Part shown: positions 1 through 9,049 of the stretch, piece after piece
How the letters are laid out: every line of letters starts with the position of its first letter
How positions within the stretch are numbered: position 1 is the first letter of the stretch
DNA from: Proteiniphilum sp.
GTDB taxonomy: Bacteria; Bacteroidota; Bacteroidia; Bacteroidales; Dysgonomonadaceae
DNA: 64,000 nt
Direction of reading: 5' to 3'
Assembly (NCBI GenBank): GCA_015478855.1
Contig: JADMKJ010000176.1
Span: 1-64,000 of the forward strand
The notes under the pieces: model-generated
Database searches by the model: none
What the model was told of the DNA's origin: nothing
The model's input: the letters and a program-made list of their open reading frames with translations, nothing else
Made by a program: the position numbers and the translations under genes

Positions 1-120
1 CGAATCATCAAATCATCAAATCGCCGAATCATCACATCGCCGAATCATCGAATCATCAAATCATCAAATCATCAAATCACCGAATCATCGAATCATCGAA
101 TCATCGCATCATCGCATCAT
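1..120. repeat. 15-unit octamer tandem array abutting the argC stop
   Basis: The sequence divides without gaps into fifteen 8-bp units of consensus CRAATCAT (variants CGAATCAT, CAAATCAT, CGCATCAT, CAAATCGC, CACATCGC). The array is cut by the window edge, so its full length is unknown. Its last base is the first base of the argC stop codon (120-122). Read on the argC strand, the units are ATGATTYG immediately after TAA. A related array lies at 43089-43128. Confidence 0.9.
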
Positions 121-1094
121 TAAAAAGCACTTCCCTTTAGTTTCAGTCCTGTTGTCTCCTCCAGGCCATACATCAGGTTCATATTCTGTACTGCCTGCCC
201 CGATGCACCCTTCACCAGATTGTCGATAATGGAGGTGATATGGATATAACCATTATGGAATTCAATATGCAGCAATCCCTTGTTGCTGTTGACCACCTCT
301 TTCAGGCTGATCGGTTTGTCGGATACAAACACAAAGGGTGAAGGAGCGTAAAAGGCTTTATACAGCTCGATCATTTCGGATGCTGATAACTCACCATCCC
401 CTTTGGTGTAAACGCTGGCGAATATCCCACGGGTGAAATCACCCCGCATCGGCACGAAATTGATTTGGGGGGTTGTGTTGTTTCCCGCGCTGGTCAATGT
501 GTTGGCTATCTCCGTCAAGTGCTGGTGTGTGAATGGCTTGTAAACCGAGATGTTGTTGTCGCGATAACTGAAGTGGGTGGTCTCTCCCGGTCTCTTGCCC
601 GCACCGGTAGAGCCGGTGATGGCATGCACGTGAATCTCATCTGTCAGCAGGTTATTCGCTGCAAGCGGCAGCAGTGCCAGCATGATGGTTGTGGCGAAAC
701 AACCGGGATTGGCCACATTGGCAGCCTTTCGGATGCGCTCCCTGTTCAGTTCACATAAACCGAAGACAAACTCCCGTTCACCAAAATTAGGTTCGTTGCG
801 GAAATCGTTCCCCAGATCGATGATCCTGCAGCTAGCAGGCACATTGTTTTCTTTCAGGAAGGTACGTGATAATCCATGACCCAGGCAGAGGAAGATCAGA
901 TCGGGATTGCCAAAGCTGTCACTGAAAACCATATCGGTCTCTCCCAGCAGGTCACGGTGCATCTCCCCAACAGGCATACCTGCGGAGGTGGTGCTGATGA
1001 CCGACTCAATGTTTACTTCAGGGTGACGGAGGAGGATACGCAGCAGCTCGCCTGCCGTGTATCCCGTTCCCCCTGCTATGCTTACGTTAATCAT
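120..1094 (-). CDS. argC: N-acetyl-gamma-glutamyl-phosphate reductase (ArgC)
   Basis: This 324-residue enzyme reduces N-acylglutamyl phosphate to the semialdehyde with NADPH, the third step of arginine synthesis, in the cytosol. The N-terminal dinucleotide-binding motif GGTGYTAG lies at residues 8-15. The catalytic cysteine is Cys132 in NPGCFAT. Length and layout match the short ArgC class. The ATG overlaps the end of argG by 8 nt, so the two are probably co-translated. Many Bacteroidetes use N-succinyl rather than N-acetyl intermediates, and the sequence alone does not tell which acyl group is used here. The gene ends directly in an octamer repeat array. Confidence 0.96.
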   Translation of the reverse strand: MINVSIAGGTGYTAGELLRILLRHPEVNIESVISTTSAGMPVGEMHRDLLGETDMVFSDSFGNPDLIFLCLGHGLSRTFLKENNVPASCRIIDLGNDFRNEPNFGEREFVFGLCELNRERIRKAANVANPGCFATTIMLALLPLAANNLLTDEIHVHAITGSTGAGKRPGETTHFSYRDNNISVYKPFTHQHLTEIANTLTSAGNNTTPQINFVPMRGDFTRGIFASVYTKGDGELSASEMIELYKAFYAPSPFVFVSDKPISLKEVVNSNKGLLHIEFHNGYIHITSIIDNLVKGASGQAVQNMNLMYGLEETTGLKLKGSAF

Positions 1095-2277
1095 TGTCGT
1101 GGATGGTATAATAAATTTTTAATGGGTTGGCTGTCACCTTTGTGAAGCCTACCACATCCTGACCGGAGAATGATTTATTGGATTCTCCGTACTCGCCGAA
1201 GCGGGAGCTCATCAGATCATAGTCACTGGAGCATCCCAACACTGCGAAATGATAGGGGCGCAGCTCCACCTCCACCTCTCCCGTGACATATTTCTGGGTG
1301 TCAGTGAGGAAGGTCTCGATGTTACGCATCACCGGCTCCAGGTATTGTGCCTCATGCATCAGCTGTCCGTACCAGTTGGAGAGCTGCTCCTTCCAGTAGA
1401 GCTGCTGCTTGGTGAGCACATGCTTCTCAAGCAGATGATGTGCCTTGACGATGATCAGCGGTGCCGGTGCCTCAAAAGCTACACGCCCCTTGGTGCCGAT
1501 GATGGTATCACCCACATGCACATCGCGGCCGATGCCGTATTTCGAGGCTCTCTTGTGCAGAAGATGGATCAATTGTACTGGTTGTATCTTCTCGCCGTTC
1601 ATCGATACCGGCTCTCCCTTTTCAAAACCGATGGTGATACGTTCCGCGCCCTCTGCAGTCACCTGTGAGGGGTAAGCCTCCTCCGGCAGTACACCTGATG
1701 ATTTCAGTGTCTCCACGCCACCTACGCTTGTACCCCAGATACCCTGGTTGATGGAGTACTTCGATTTCTCCCACGAAAAGTCGAACCCTTTCTCTTTCAG
1801 ATAGTCTATCTCCTGCTGACGGGAGAGAGAAAGCTTACGTATGGGGGCGATGATCTCCACCTCAGGGGCCAGCACCTCGAAGACGAGGTCGAAACGTACC
1901 TGATCATTCCCGGCGCCGGTGCTGCCGTGTGCCACTGTGCCGGCACCCACCTTCTTCACATGGTCCAGCACTGCCATTGCCTGGAAAAACCGTTCAGAGC
2001 TGACAGACAAGGGGTAGGTGTTATTTTTTAACACATTCCCGTAGATCAGATACCTGATACCGCGTGCATAATAATCATCCACGGCATCAATGCAGGTATG
2101 TGTGGTGGCACCCAACGTGAGTGCACGCTCCTCAATACGTTTTGCTTCTTCGTCGGTGAACCCGCCCGTATTGACGATCACGGTGTGTACTTCGAGCCCT
2201 TTCTCATTCATCAGATAAGGTACGCAGAAGGAGGTGTCAAGACCGCCGCTGAAGGCTAAAACTACTTTTTGTTTCAT
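1087..2277 (-). CDS. argG: Argininosuccinate synthase (ArgG)
   Basis: Argininosuccinate synthase joins citrulline and aspartate using ATP in the penultimate step of arginine synthesis. The 396-residue protein has the family length. It opens with the PP-loop AFSGGLDTS (residues 8-16) and carries the conserved GSTGAGNDQVRF segment. It sits between a GNAT gene (4-nt ATGA overlap) and argC (8-nt overlap), which indicates one transcript running GNAT-argG-argC on the minus strand. No argR operator was identified upstream. Confidence 0.97.
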   Translation of the reverse strand: MKQKVVLAFSGGLDTSFCVPYLMNEKGLEVHTVIVNTGGFTDEEAKRIEERALTLGATTHTCIDAVDDYYARGIRYLIYGNVLKNNTYPLSVSSERFFQAMAVLDHVKKVGAGTVAHGSTGAGNDQVRFDLVFEVLAPEVEIIAPIRKLSLSRQQEIDYLKEKGFDFSWEKSKYSINQGIWGTSVGGVETLKSSGVLPEEAYPSQVTAEGAERITIGFEKGEPVSMNGEKIQPVQLIHLLHKRASKYGIGRDVHVGDTIIGTKGRVAFEAPAPLIIVKAHHLLEKHVLTKQQLYWKEQLSNWYGQLMHEAQYLEPVMRNIETFLTDTQKYVTGEVEVELRPYHFAVLGCSSDYDLMSSRFGEYGESNKSFSGQDVVGFTKVTANPLKIYYTIHDND

Positions 2278-2888
2278 TTCTTAAACATTTTATTTGATTT
2301 TCTTGTCTTAATTATTGGTTTTACCATTTTTTTAGCAAAAGGACTTGCCTGTACCGGCTTTGCTTTTGCATCATAGAGCAACCCGGTGCAAAGACACATT
2401 TTATAGTTGTTACGCTGCAGGATATCGTAATTGCGACACCCCTGGCATCCTTTCCAGAATTCTTCATCATCGGTCAGCTCCGAGAAGGTGACAGGTTTGA
2501 AGCCCAGTTCTGTGTTCATCTTCATCACAGCCAGTCCGGTAGTGATGCTGAAGATCTTTGCATTGGGATATAGTTTGCGGGAGAGGTTGAAAATCTTCAG
2601 TTTGATCTTCTTCGCCAGTCCCTGATTACGGTAATGGGGGTGCACCACCAGCCCTGAGTTGGCCACGAAACGCTGGTGGCTAAATGTTTCAATATATGCA
2701 AAGCCTACAAGCTGTTCCCCATCGAGGGCAATCACAGCCTTGCCGGCATTGATTTTCTCAGCTATATATTCGGCACTTCGCTTTGCGATACCTGTGCCAC
2801 GTGCCTGTGCCGATTCATAAATCAGATCGCATATCTCCTGCGCATAGCTGACGAAACTGCTGGTGGCTATATGAATTACTACATTCAT
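2274..2888 (-). CDS. GNAT acyltransferase heading the arginine operon
   Basis: This 204-residue GNAT-fold protein has the acyl-CoA-binding loop VVHPHYRNQGLAKK near residues 80-93. It is the first gene of the arginine block and overlaps argG by 4 nt (ATGA). No argA or argJ is present in the window, so by position it is a candidate N-acylglutamate synthase, which is an inference. The C-terminal part is unusual for GNATs. It carries a cysteine group at about residues 148, 151, 165 and 167 (CxxC then CxC), followed by a Lys-rich tail, and this group could bind a metal. Genes of this type next to argG are common in Bacteroidetes. Confidence 0.82.
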   Translation of the reverse strand: MNVVIHIATSSFVSYAQEICDLIYESAQARGTGIAKRSAEYIAEKINAGKAVIALDGEQLVGFAYIETFSHQRFVANSGLVVHPHYRNQGLAKKIKLKIFNLSRKLYPNAKIFSITTGLAVMKMNTELGFKPVTFSELTDDEEFWKGCQGCRNYDILQRNNYKMCLCTGLLYDAKAKPVQASPFAKKMVKPIIKTRKSNKMFKK

Positions 2889-3307
2889 CCTAAAACAATA
2901 AAAAGATTATGAAAAAGTTGTTGTTGTGAGTCGCCTTTTGGCGAAAATAGATGGAAAGGGAGATGCAGACATTATATTGCCTGCAGAATTTAAAAGCATC
3001 GTCGGACCAGGACAGTTGCTTTATTGAGGTGTTTGTATGAAAAAGATATTCTCATCGAGAGGCAAAAGTAATCAATTTATTTTTAAATGGCGATGTTTAC
3101 AGGAAAAAATCTTTCCTTTCTTTTAGGAAAGAGTCAAATTGATTTTATATATCATTTATATGGTGAAAATGTTATAAAAAATTTGTCTTTTTGATACCTT
3201 TTTATTATTTTTGTTCTTTCCCGAACTACAATAAAACCGATTTACTCCATTTCGCGGTACGCTGCTCTCTTCATGTAGTTCACCCACACTGACTAATATT
3301 TAAATTA
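2889..3307. other. 419-bp divergent intergenic region
   Basis: This stretch separates the arginine block from the KamA-like gene. It holds a short hairpin, TCGCC-TTTT-GGCGA (2931-2944), which is too short to call a terminator confidently, and an AT-rich right half with the promoter at 3182-3213. No coding region or RNA gene is evident. Confidence 0.6.
3182..3213 (+). promoter_or_regulatory. Bacteroides-type promoter for the KamA-like gene
   Basis: A TTTG -33 element (3182-3185) and TATTTTTG matching TAnnTTTG at -7 (3206-3213) are separated by 20 nt. The predicted leader is about 90 nt. Confidence 0.6.
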
Positions 3308-4639
3308 ATGGAAACAAAAAAATACAGAAATTTTATCCTTCGGAATTACAATGATCTGCCTCAACTAAGTGCTTTGTCAGAAGAAGACCGGGAAGCAATC
3401 AGAGTTGTTGGACAGGTGTTACCCTTCAAGTCAAACAACTATGTTGTTGAAGAGTTAATTGATTGGAGCAATGTGCCGAATGATCCTATCTTCACGCTTA
3501 CATTTCCCCGGAAAGAGATGCTCTCAAAAAAACACTATTCCGCGGTTAAGAGGCTGCTTGATGAGAATGATGAGGCAGGACTGAAGAAGAAGGTCTTTGA
3601 TATACGGATGAAGCTAAACCCAAATCCGGCCGGTCAGGAACACAATGTACCAACCATCGATGGGATTAAGCTACACGGTATGCAACATAAATACCGTGAG
3701 ACAGTACTTTTTTTCCCCAGCCAGGGTCAGACCTGTCATGCCTACTGTACATTCTGTTTCCGCTGGCCGCAATTCTCCGGCATGAATGAGCTTAAGTTCG
3801 CGATGAAAGAGGCCGATCTGCTCCACAGGTATCTGAAGAAACATACAAAGGTGACAGATGTTCTTTTTACAGGAGGCGATCCACTTACAGCGAGGGCCAA
3901 TATCATGTCTGCCTATATTGAGCCGCTATTAACCAAAGATTATGCGCATATCCAGAATATACGTATCGGTTCTAAAACATTGGCTTATTGGCCTTATCGG
4001 TTCCTGACGGATAAAGATGCGGATGACATGCTGCGTTTATTTGAGAAAGTGAAGAAAGCGGGGAAGCATCTTGCTTTTCAGGGGCACTTCAACCACCCCG
4101 TGGAGCTCTCCACCGATGCGGTGAAGCAGGCTGTTGAACGCATTCAAAACACCGGTGCTCATATCAGAACACAATCACCATTGCTTCGTCATATCAACGA
4201 CGATCCGCGGGTTTGGTCAACAATGTGGAAAGAACAGGTGGATCTGGGTTTGATTCCCTATTATATGTTTGTTGCACGTGATACCGGCTCAAAATCATTT
4301 TTTGATGTTCCCCTCGAGAAAGCATGGAATATATTCCGGAAAGCCTATAGCAATGTGAGTGGCCTGAGCCGTACCGTACGGGGCCCCAGCATGAGTGCTA
4401 ACCCGGGTAAGATTCAGATACTGGGTGTGTCAGAGGTCAGGGGGGAGAAGGTCTTCGTACTTCGCTTTCTTCAATGTCGCAATCCCAATTTGGTGGATAT
4501 TCCCTTCTTTGCGAAGTACGACAAAAAAGCAACCTGGTTTGATGAGTTGGAACCAGCATTCGGTGAAAAGGAGTTTTTCTTCCAGAAGGATAATCTATTG
4601 GGTGTACATGGACGAGATACTGATTTTCTCTGGGAGTAA
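3308..4639 (+). CDS. KamA-family radical SAM aminomutase-like protein
   Basis: This 443-residue protein has the radical SAM cluster CxxxCxxC (Cys143, Cys147, Cys150) and the TGGDP motif near residue 188. A lysine at about residue 368 in NPGK corresponds to the PLP-binding lysine of lysine 2,3-aminomutase. It is longer than EpmB (about 340 residues) and close to KamA in size. The segment before the PLP lysine (RGPSMSANPGK) lacks the aspartate and Gly-rich stretch found there in lysine aminomutase, so lysine may not be the substrate. The gene is monocistronic, with its own promoter and a long upstream gap. The family is secure, the substrate unknown. Confidence 0.82.
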   Translation: METKKYRNFILRNYNDLPQLSALSEEDREAIRVVGQVLPFKSNNYVVEELIDWSNVPNDPIFTLTFPRKEMLSKKHYSAVKRLLDENDEAGLKKKVFDIRMKLNPNPAGQEHNVPTIDGIKLHGMQHKYRETVLFFPSQGQTCHAYCTFCFRWPQFSGMNELKFAMKEADLLHRYLKKHTKVTDVLFTGGDPLTARANIMSAYIEPLLTKDYAHIQNIRIGSKTLAYWPYRFLTDKDADDMLRLFEKVKKAGKHLAFQGHFNHPVELSTDAVKQAVERIQNTGAHIRTQSPLLRHINDDPRVWSTMWKEQVDLGLIPYYMFVARDTGSKSFFDVPLEKAWNIFRKAYSNVSGLSRTVRGPSMSANPGKIQILGVSEVRGEKVFVLRFLQCRNPNLVDIPFFAKYDKKATWFDELEPAFGEKEFFFQKDNLLGVHGRDTDFLWE

Positions 4640-4799
4640 CTGCATAATTGGATCAAATACTTTGAATTATCAACAAAAACATCAACGTTTTAATTAATTA
4701 ACACAGAGTTGTCTGTTTTATTATTTATTTTGCCATTCAATCTGTCATGTCTTTTCGTGCATTATTGACGAAGAGGCTTTTGAATGTAATTTGAAAAGT

Positions 4800-5564
4800 A
4801 TGGGTAGAATCATCTCGTTGGCGAATCAAAAAGGAGGAGTAGGAAAAACAACTACGACGATTAATCTTGCTGCATCACTGGCAGCATTGGAGAAGAAGGT
4901 GCTGGTGGTGGATGCCGATCCGCAAGCCAATGCATCCTCCGGTTTGGGCATCGATATAAAAAAAATAAAGAATACAATCTACGAGGGATTAATTGGTAAA
5001 TGTACTCCACAGGAAGCTTTGATACACACACCTTTTGAGAATATCGATATTATCTCTTCCCACATCAACCTGGTTGGTGCTGAACTGGAGATGGTACAGA
5101 TGAGCAACAGGGAGAAGAGACTCCGCGACCTTTTGCAGCCCATCACTGATATATATGATTATATCCTTATCGATTGTTCTCCCTCACTTGGCATCATCAC
5201 GGTGAACGCGCTTACCACTGCCGACTCGGTGATTATACCGGTGCAATGTGAATATTTTGCCCTGGAGGGTTTAAGTAAACTGTTGAATACGATAAAGATC
5301 ATCAAGTCAAAGCTAAATCCAAAACTTGAGATTGAGGGATTTGTGCTCACCATGTATGATTCACGCCTGCGACTTCATAACCAGATTTATGAAGAGGTGA
5401 AACATCACTTCAAGGAGCTGGTTTTCACCACAGTTATACAGCGTAATATCACCCTTAGTGAGTCGCAAAGCCATGCCAAGCCAGCGTTAATGTATGATGC
5501 CGGTTCCCGGGGGGCGATCAATCACATGCAGCTGGCACAGGAGCTAATCGAAAAAAAATCCTAA
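4800..5564 (+). CDS. parA: Chromosome partitioning ATPase ParA/Soj
   Basis: This 254-residue MinD/ParA ATPase segregates chromosomal origins with ParB. The deviant Walker A KGGVGKTT lies at residues 11-18, followed by DADPQANAS and the IDCSPSLG Walker B region. I start it at ATG 4800; an in-frame TTG at 4791 adds only three residues. It is 25 nt from parB, followed by DUF5683 and a LysM transglycosylase, an order common in Bacteroidales. No parS-like palindrome was seen nearby. Confidence 0.95.
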   Translation: MGRIISLANQKGGVGKTTTTINLAASLAALEKKVLVVDADPQANASSGLGIDIKKIKNTIYEGLIGKCTPQEALIHTPFENIDIISSHINLVGAELEMVQMSNREKRLRDLLQPITDIYDYILIDCSPSLGIITVNALTTADSVIIPVQCEYFALEGLSKLLNTIKIIKSKLNPKLEIEGFVLTMYDSRLRLHNQIYEEVKHHFKELVFTTVIQRNITLSESQSHAKPALMYDAGSRGAINHMQLAQELIEKKS

Positions 5565-5589
5565 CTTTGTACTCTTTACCGATTCAATT

Positions 5590-6498
5590 ATGGCTAAAAA
5601 GAATGCATTAGGAAGAGGGTTGGATGCGTTAATCTCTTTTGATGAGAGCGAAATACAAGGCTCTTCATCCATCAATGAGATAGAACTGAGTAAAATTGTT
5701 CCCAATCCTGATCAACCCCGTACCGTTTTCAATGAGGAGGCAATGTTGGAGCTCTCCGCTTCCATCAGGTCTATCGGGTTGATTCAGCCTGTTACGTTAC
5801 GCAAACTGGATGAGGATTCCTATCAGATCATAGCCGGTGAGCGACGTTATCGCGCCTCACAAATGGCCGGACTGACCTCCATCCCGGCTTATATCAAAAC
5901 GGTGGAAGATGATGAAATAATGGAGATGGCACTGATTGAAAATATTCAGCGTGAAGACCTCAATTCCATCGAGATAGCCCTTGCTTATCAGACCCTGATT
6001 GAGAGCCTCTCTCTTACCCAGGAGCAATTGAGTGAAAGAGTAGGAAAAAAAAGAGCAACCGTCACCAACTATCTGCGTCTGCTAAAACTTCCTGCTGAGG
6101 TACAAATGGGTGTGAAAGACAAAAAAATAGATATGGGCCATGCACGTGCACTGGTAAACATGAACGATCCGGTTGCACAGCTTTCCCTCTATAACCTTAT
6201 TCTCGAAGATGGGCTCTCGGTACGAAAGGTAGAGTTGATCGTGCGGGAGTTCGGTGAGGGGAAGCCCATTCGGTCGCAGGACAGTGCCGGCCACAAAAAG
6301 TCCGGATCGAAGAAGAGCGTGCCAAAACAGTTGTTATCTGATGATTTTGATTTGTTGCAGCAGCATCTCTCCTCCTATTTTAAAACAGATGTCCAGTTCA
6401 ATTACAACAAAAAAGGGAAAGGGAAAATCACTATCCCCTTTGATTCTCCGGAAGATCTGGAACGCATTATTGTGATGTTCGACAAAATGAATAAATAA
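5590..6498 (+). CDS. parB: Chromosome partitioning protein ParB/Spo0J
   Basis: This 302-residue CTPase-type clamp protein binds parS and works with ParA. The N-terminal ParB/sulfiredoxin-like domain includes PNPDQPR (about residues 37-43) and the GERRYRA CTP-binding motif. ENIQREDLN and a helix-turn-helix region (about residues 120-170) follow. A Lys/Ser-rich linker leads to a short C-terminal dimerisation segment. It lies 25 nt after parA and 8 nt before the next gene. Confidence 0.95.
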   Translation: MAKKNALGRGLDALISFDESEIQGSSSINEIELSKIVPNPDQPRTVFNEEAMLELSASIRSIGLIQPVTLRKLDEDSYQIIAGERRYRASQMAGLTSIPAYIKTVEDDEIMEMALIENIQREDLNSIEIALAYQTLIESLSLTQEQLSERVGKKRATVTNYLRLLKLPAEVQMGVKDKKIDMGHARALVNMNDPVAQLSLYNLILEDGLSVRKVELIVREFGEGKPIRSQDSAGHKKSGSKKSVPKQLLSDDFDLLQQHLSSYFKTDVQFNYNKKGKGKITIPFDSPEDLERIIVMFDKMNK

Positions 6499-6506
6499 AC
6501 CAGAGG

Positions 6507-7271
6507 ATGAAACTTGCCGGAATAATTGTTTCTCTTTTTGTCACTTTTTGTAGTGTTGAAGTCCATTCTCAGGATGTCCTGCCGCAGCAGCGACGTGACA
6601 GCATGCTACTGATCAGAGAAGATTCAGTCGCTGATGTTACTCCCGATACCATACCTCTTACCAGTGACAACGATTCCCGGGATAAGCAGCAGAGAGAATC
6701 GCTCCAGGTTACTGTTGACAGTATTTTCATCGCTACCACCTCCGACGCTTTCTTTGCACCATCTTCCATTTTTCATCCAACACCCAGAAAAGCAGTCATC
6801 TATTCGGCGATTTTTCCCGGGCTGGGACAGGTTTACAATCGTAAATACTGGAAACTGCCCATTCTCTATGGAGGTTTTGTCGGGCTTACTTATGCCATTA
6901 CCTGGAACAATGGCTATTATCGTGATTATCTGGGTGGTTATCAGGATATTATGGACGACAACCCAAATACCAACAGGTGGCACGATATGCTTCCCTACGG
7001 ACGTAATCCTGAAACGATAGATGTGAAGTGGTTTACGGATGTATTACAAAAAAGAAAAGACTATTACCGTTATTACAGAGATTTGAGTATAATTGGTACA
7101 GTAGCGGTCTACATGATTGCCATGGTTGATGCTTATGTGGATGCGCAGTTGTTTGACTTTGATATGAGTCAGGATTTGTCAATGCGCGTGGAACCCTCAA
7201 TAATGAAAGAAGGATACCACGGTTTTAACAGTAGTTCATCGTATGGTTTTCAATTGAGTTTTAATTTTTAA
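6507..7271 (+). CDS. DUF5683 membrane protein
   Basis: This 254-residue protein has an N-terminal signal peptide (cut near VHSQD) and a low-complexity Ser/Asp/Thr region up to about residue 85. The DUF5683 core follows, with PRKAVIYSAIFPGLGQ, hydrophobic segments around residues 95-135, and another near 190-210. It is the third gene of the parAB cluster. Its conserved place between parB and a peptidoglycan transglycosylase suggests an envelope role, but no function is established. Confidence 0.82.
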   Translation: MKLAGIIVSLFVTFCSVEVHSQDVLPQQRRDSMLLIREDSVADVTPDTIPLTSDNDSRDKQQRESLQVTVDSIFIATTSDAFFAPSSIFHPTPRKAVIYSAIFPGLGQVYNRKYWKLPILYGGFVGLTYAITWNNGYYRDYLGGYQDIMDDNPNTNRWHDMLPYGRNPETIDVKWFTDVLQKRKDYYRYYRDLSIIGTVAVYMIAMVDAYVDAQLFDFDMSQDLSMRVEPSIMKEGYHGFNSSSSYGFQLSFNF

Positions 7272-7312
7272 CTTGTGGTTTATCCCTGCAGGAGTCATGC
7301 TTTAGCGCAGGA

Positions 7313-9043
7313 ATGAAAAGATTAAATTATTATCCTATGAAAAAATATATTCTTTTACTATTCTTTTTTCTGTTTATGGGGACGGTATTACAGGGACAGG
7401 GAAAGCACCCCTCTGCAGTAGAAGAGATCAGTGACAGCACCATCATCTATCCCGAGAGCATGACAGAACAGCTCGGCACCTTACTGAGAACCTGGCAGAT
7501 TGATCTCTCCAAAGCTGAGGTGGAATGTGAAAGAGGAGTTAACGTGATGTTCCATGACACTGTTTATCTGAACAGATTATATCGGTTACCGTCAGAGATG
7601 GAGTTGTCATTTAACAGTGTAGTCAAATCCCATATTGAAATGTATGCTAACCGCAGAAGAGAGCAGGTGAGTTATATGCTTGCCCTTGGTGACTATTATT
7701 TTCCTATGTTTGAACAGCTGCTTGATTTGTATGGGTTACCGCTGGAATTGAAATACTTGCCTGTGATAGAATCGGCTCTGAATCCTGTGGCTGTGTCACG
7801 CGTGGGGGCCACCGGATTGTGGCAGTTTATGCTGCGTACAGGCAAGGGATACGGCCTGGAAGTAAACAGCCTTGTGGATGAGCGGCGCGATCCATACAAG
7901 GCTACGGAAGCGGCGGTACGTTATCTGAAAGACCTTTATGCGATTTATGGTGACTGGAATCTTGTGATCGCTGCCTACAACTGTGGACCTGGCAATGTGA
8001 ATAAAGCGATTGCCCGAAGTGGCGGAAAACGTGATTACTGGCAGATATACTATCATTTGCCCCGTGAAACGAGGGGTTATGTTCCGGCATTTATTGCTGC
8101 CAACTACATCATGAATCATTATGCCGACCACAGGATTTGCCCGGCACACTCTTACAACACTACAACAGCATTAGATACAGTACATGTAAATGAACGGATA
8201 CACCTTGAACAGATTGCCGGAGTGTTGGATCTTCCCGTAAGTGAATTGAGAAGACTGAATCCACAGTTTAAAAAGGATTTGATCCCCGGCGATTCCAAAG
8301 CGTATGCGCTGGTGCTTCCTTCCGAGAAGATGTATGCTTTTATCGATAGGAACGATGAGATCATGAATTATAGCAAAGGTAGGTATCTTACTCACAGAGC
8401 CAATACCGATGGTTTTTTGAATGGTACAACCTTAACTGGTTCAGGAAACACAGCGCATATATACTATCGGGTGAAAAAAGGAGATAATCTCTCTACCATT
8501 GCGCGACGAAACCGGATCACATTGTCACAGCTTAAGTCGTGGAACGGTTTGAAATCGAACAGGATTGGAGTGGGGAAGAGGCTGATCGTAGGCAAAAAGG
8601 CAGTCGCTACACCCAAAACGGACGCAGGTGAGCAGCTGGCACAAAATATTACGACTGCTTCAGCAGGGCAAACAGAGACGGTGAATCAATATTATCGTGT
8701 CAGGAAAGGTGATACCCTGGGTAAGATTGCTCAAAAAAACGGCGTGCGCGTGTCTCAGCTTCAGACATGGAACGGACTGAGAACATCCGCAATCGGTATC
8801 GGTGATCAATTGATTATAGGGAAAAAGTCTGTCACTGTTGTTAAAGAAGTGGCAGATCCGCAAGCGGGAATAGTAAAAAATAGCGGCACCACCAATGAGG
8901 GTAGCGATGTTATTTCGTCATACCTGAAGGCGCAGATAGAAAAAGTGGAAGAGCGCAAATCCGGTGCTGTGATCAGTGATGTTTCTGACAGCGACGAGGG
9001 TATCACCGATGAAGAGGAAGTTAAGGGAGAAATGAACGATTAA
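7313..9043 (+). CDS. MltD-like lytic transglycosylase with two LysM domains
   Basis: This 576-residue secreted murein hydrolase has a signal peptide, then an SLT domain (about residues 135-260) with catalytic Glu153 in PVIESAL and the AYNCGPGNV motif. Two LysM peptidoglycan-binding repeats lie at about residues 384-428 and 459-505. It should cleave glycan strands in the periplasm. A second ATG at 7337 gives a cleaner signal peptide (MKKYILLL...) and may be the real start. It closes the parAB-DUF5683 cluster and converges with the protease gene 6 bp away. Confidence 0.92.
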   Translation: MKRLNYYPMKKYILLLFFFLFMGTVLQGQGKHPSAVEEISDSTIIYPESMTEQLGTLLRTWQIDLSKAEVECERGVNVMFHDTVYLNRLYRLPSEMELSFNSVVKSHIEMYANRRREQVSYMLALGDYYFPMFEQLLDLYGLPLELKYLPVIESALNPVAVSRVGATGLWQFMLRTGKGYGLEVNSLVDERRDPYKATEAAVRYLKDLYAIYGDWNLVIAAYNCGPGNVNKAIARSGGKRDYWQIYYHLPRETRGYVPAFIAANYIMNHYADHRICPAHSYNTTTALDTVHVNERIHLEQIAGVLDLPVSELRRLNPQFKKDLIPGDSKAYALVLPSEKMYAFIDRNDEIMNYSKGRYLTHRANTDGFLNGTTLTGSGNTAHIYYRVKKGDNLSTIARRNRITLSQLKSWNGLKSNRIGVGKRLIVGKKAVATPKTDAGEQLAQNITTASAGQTETVNQYYRVRKGDTLGKIAQKNGVRVSQLQTWNGLRTSAIGIGDQLIIGKKSVTVVKEVADPQAGIVKNSGTTNEGSDVISSYLKAQIEKVEERKSGAVISDVSDSDEGITDEEEVKGEMND

Positions 9044-9049
9044 CATTTT

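Noticed and set aside
1-120. CRISPR or minisatellite coding region at the left edge
   Set aside because: Period 8 without spacers, and no open frame that would encode a repeat protein with a start; treated as a non-coding tandem array.
4640-5600. parS site near parAB
   Set aside because: I looked for a TGTTTCACGTGAAACA-like palindrome in and around parA and parB and saw none.
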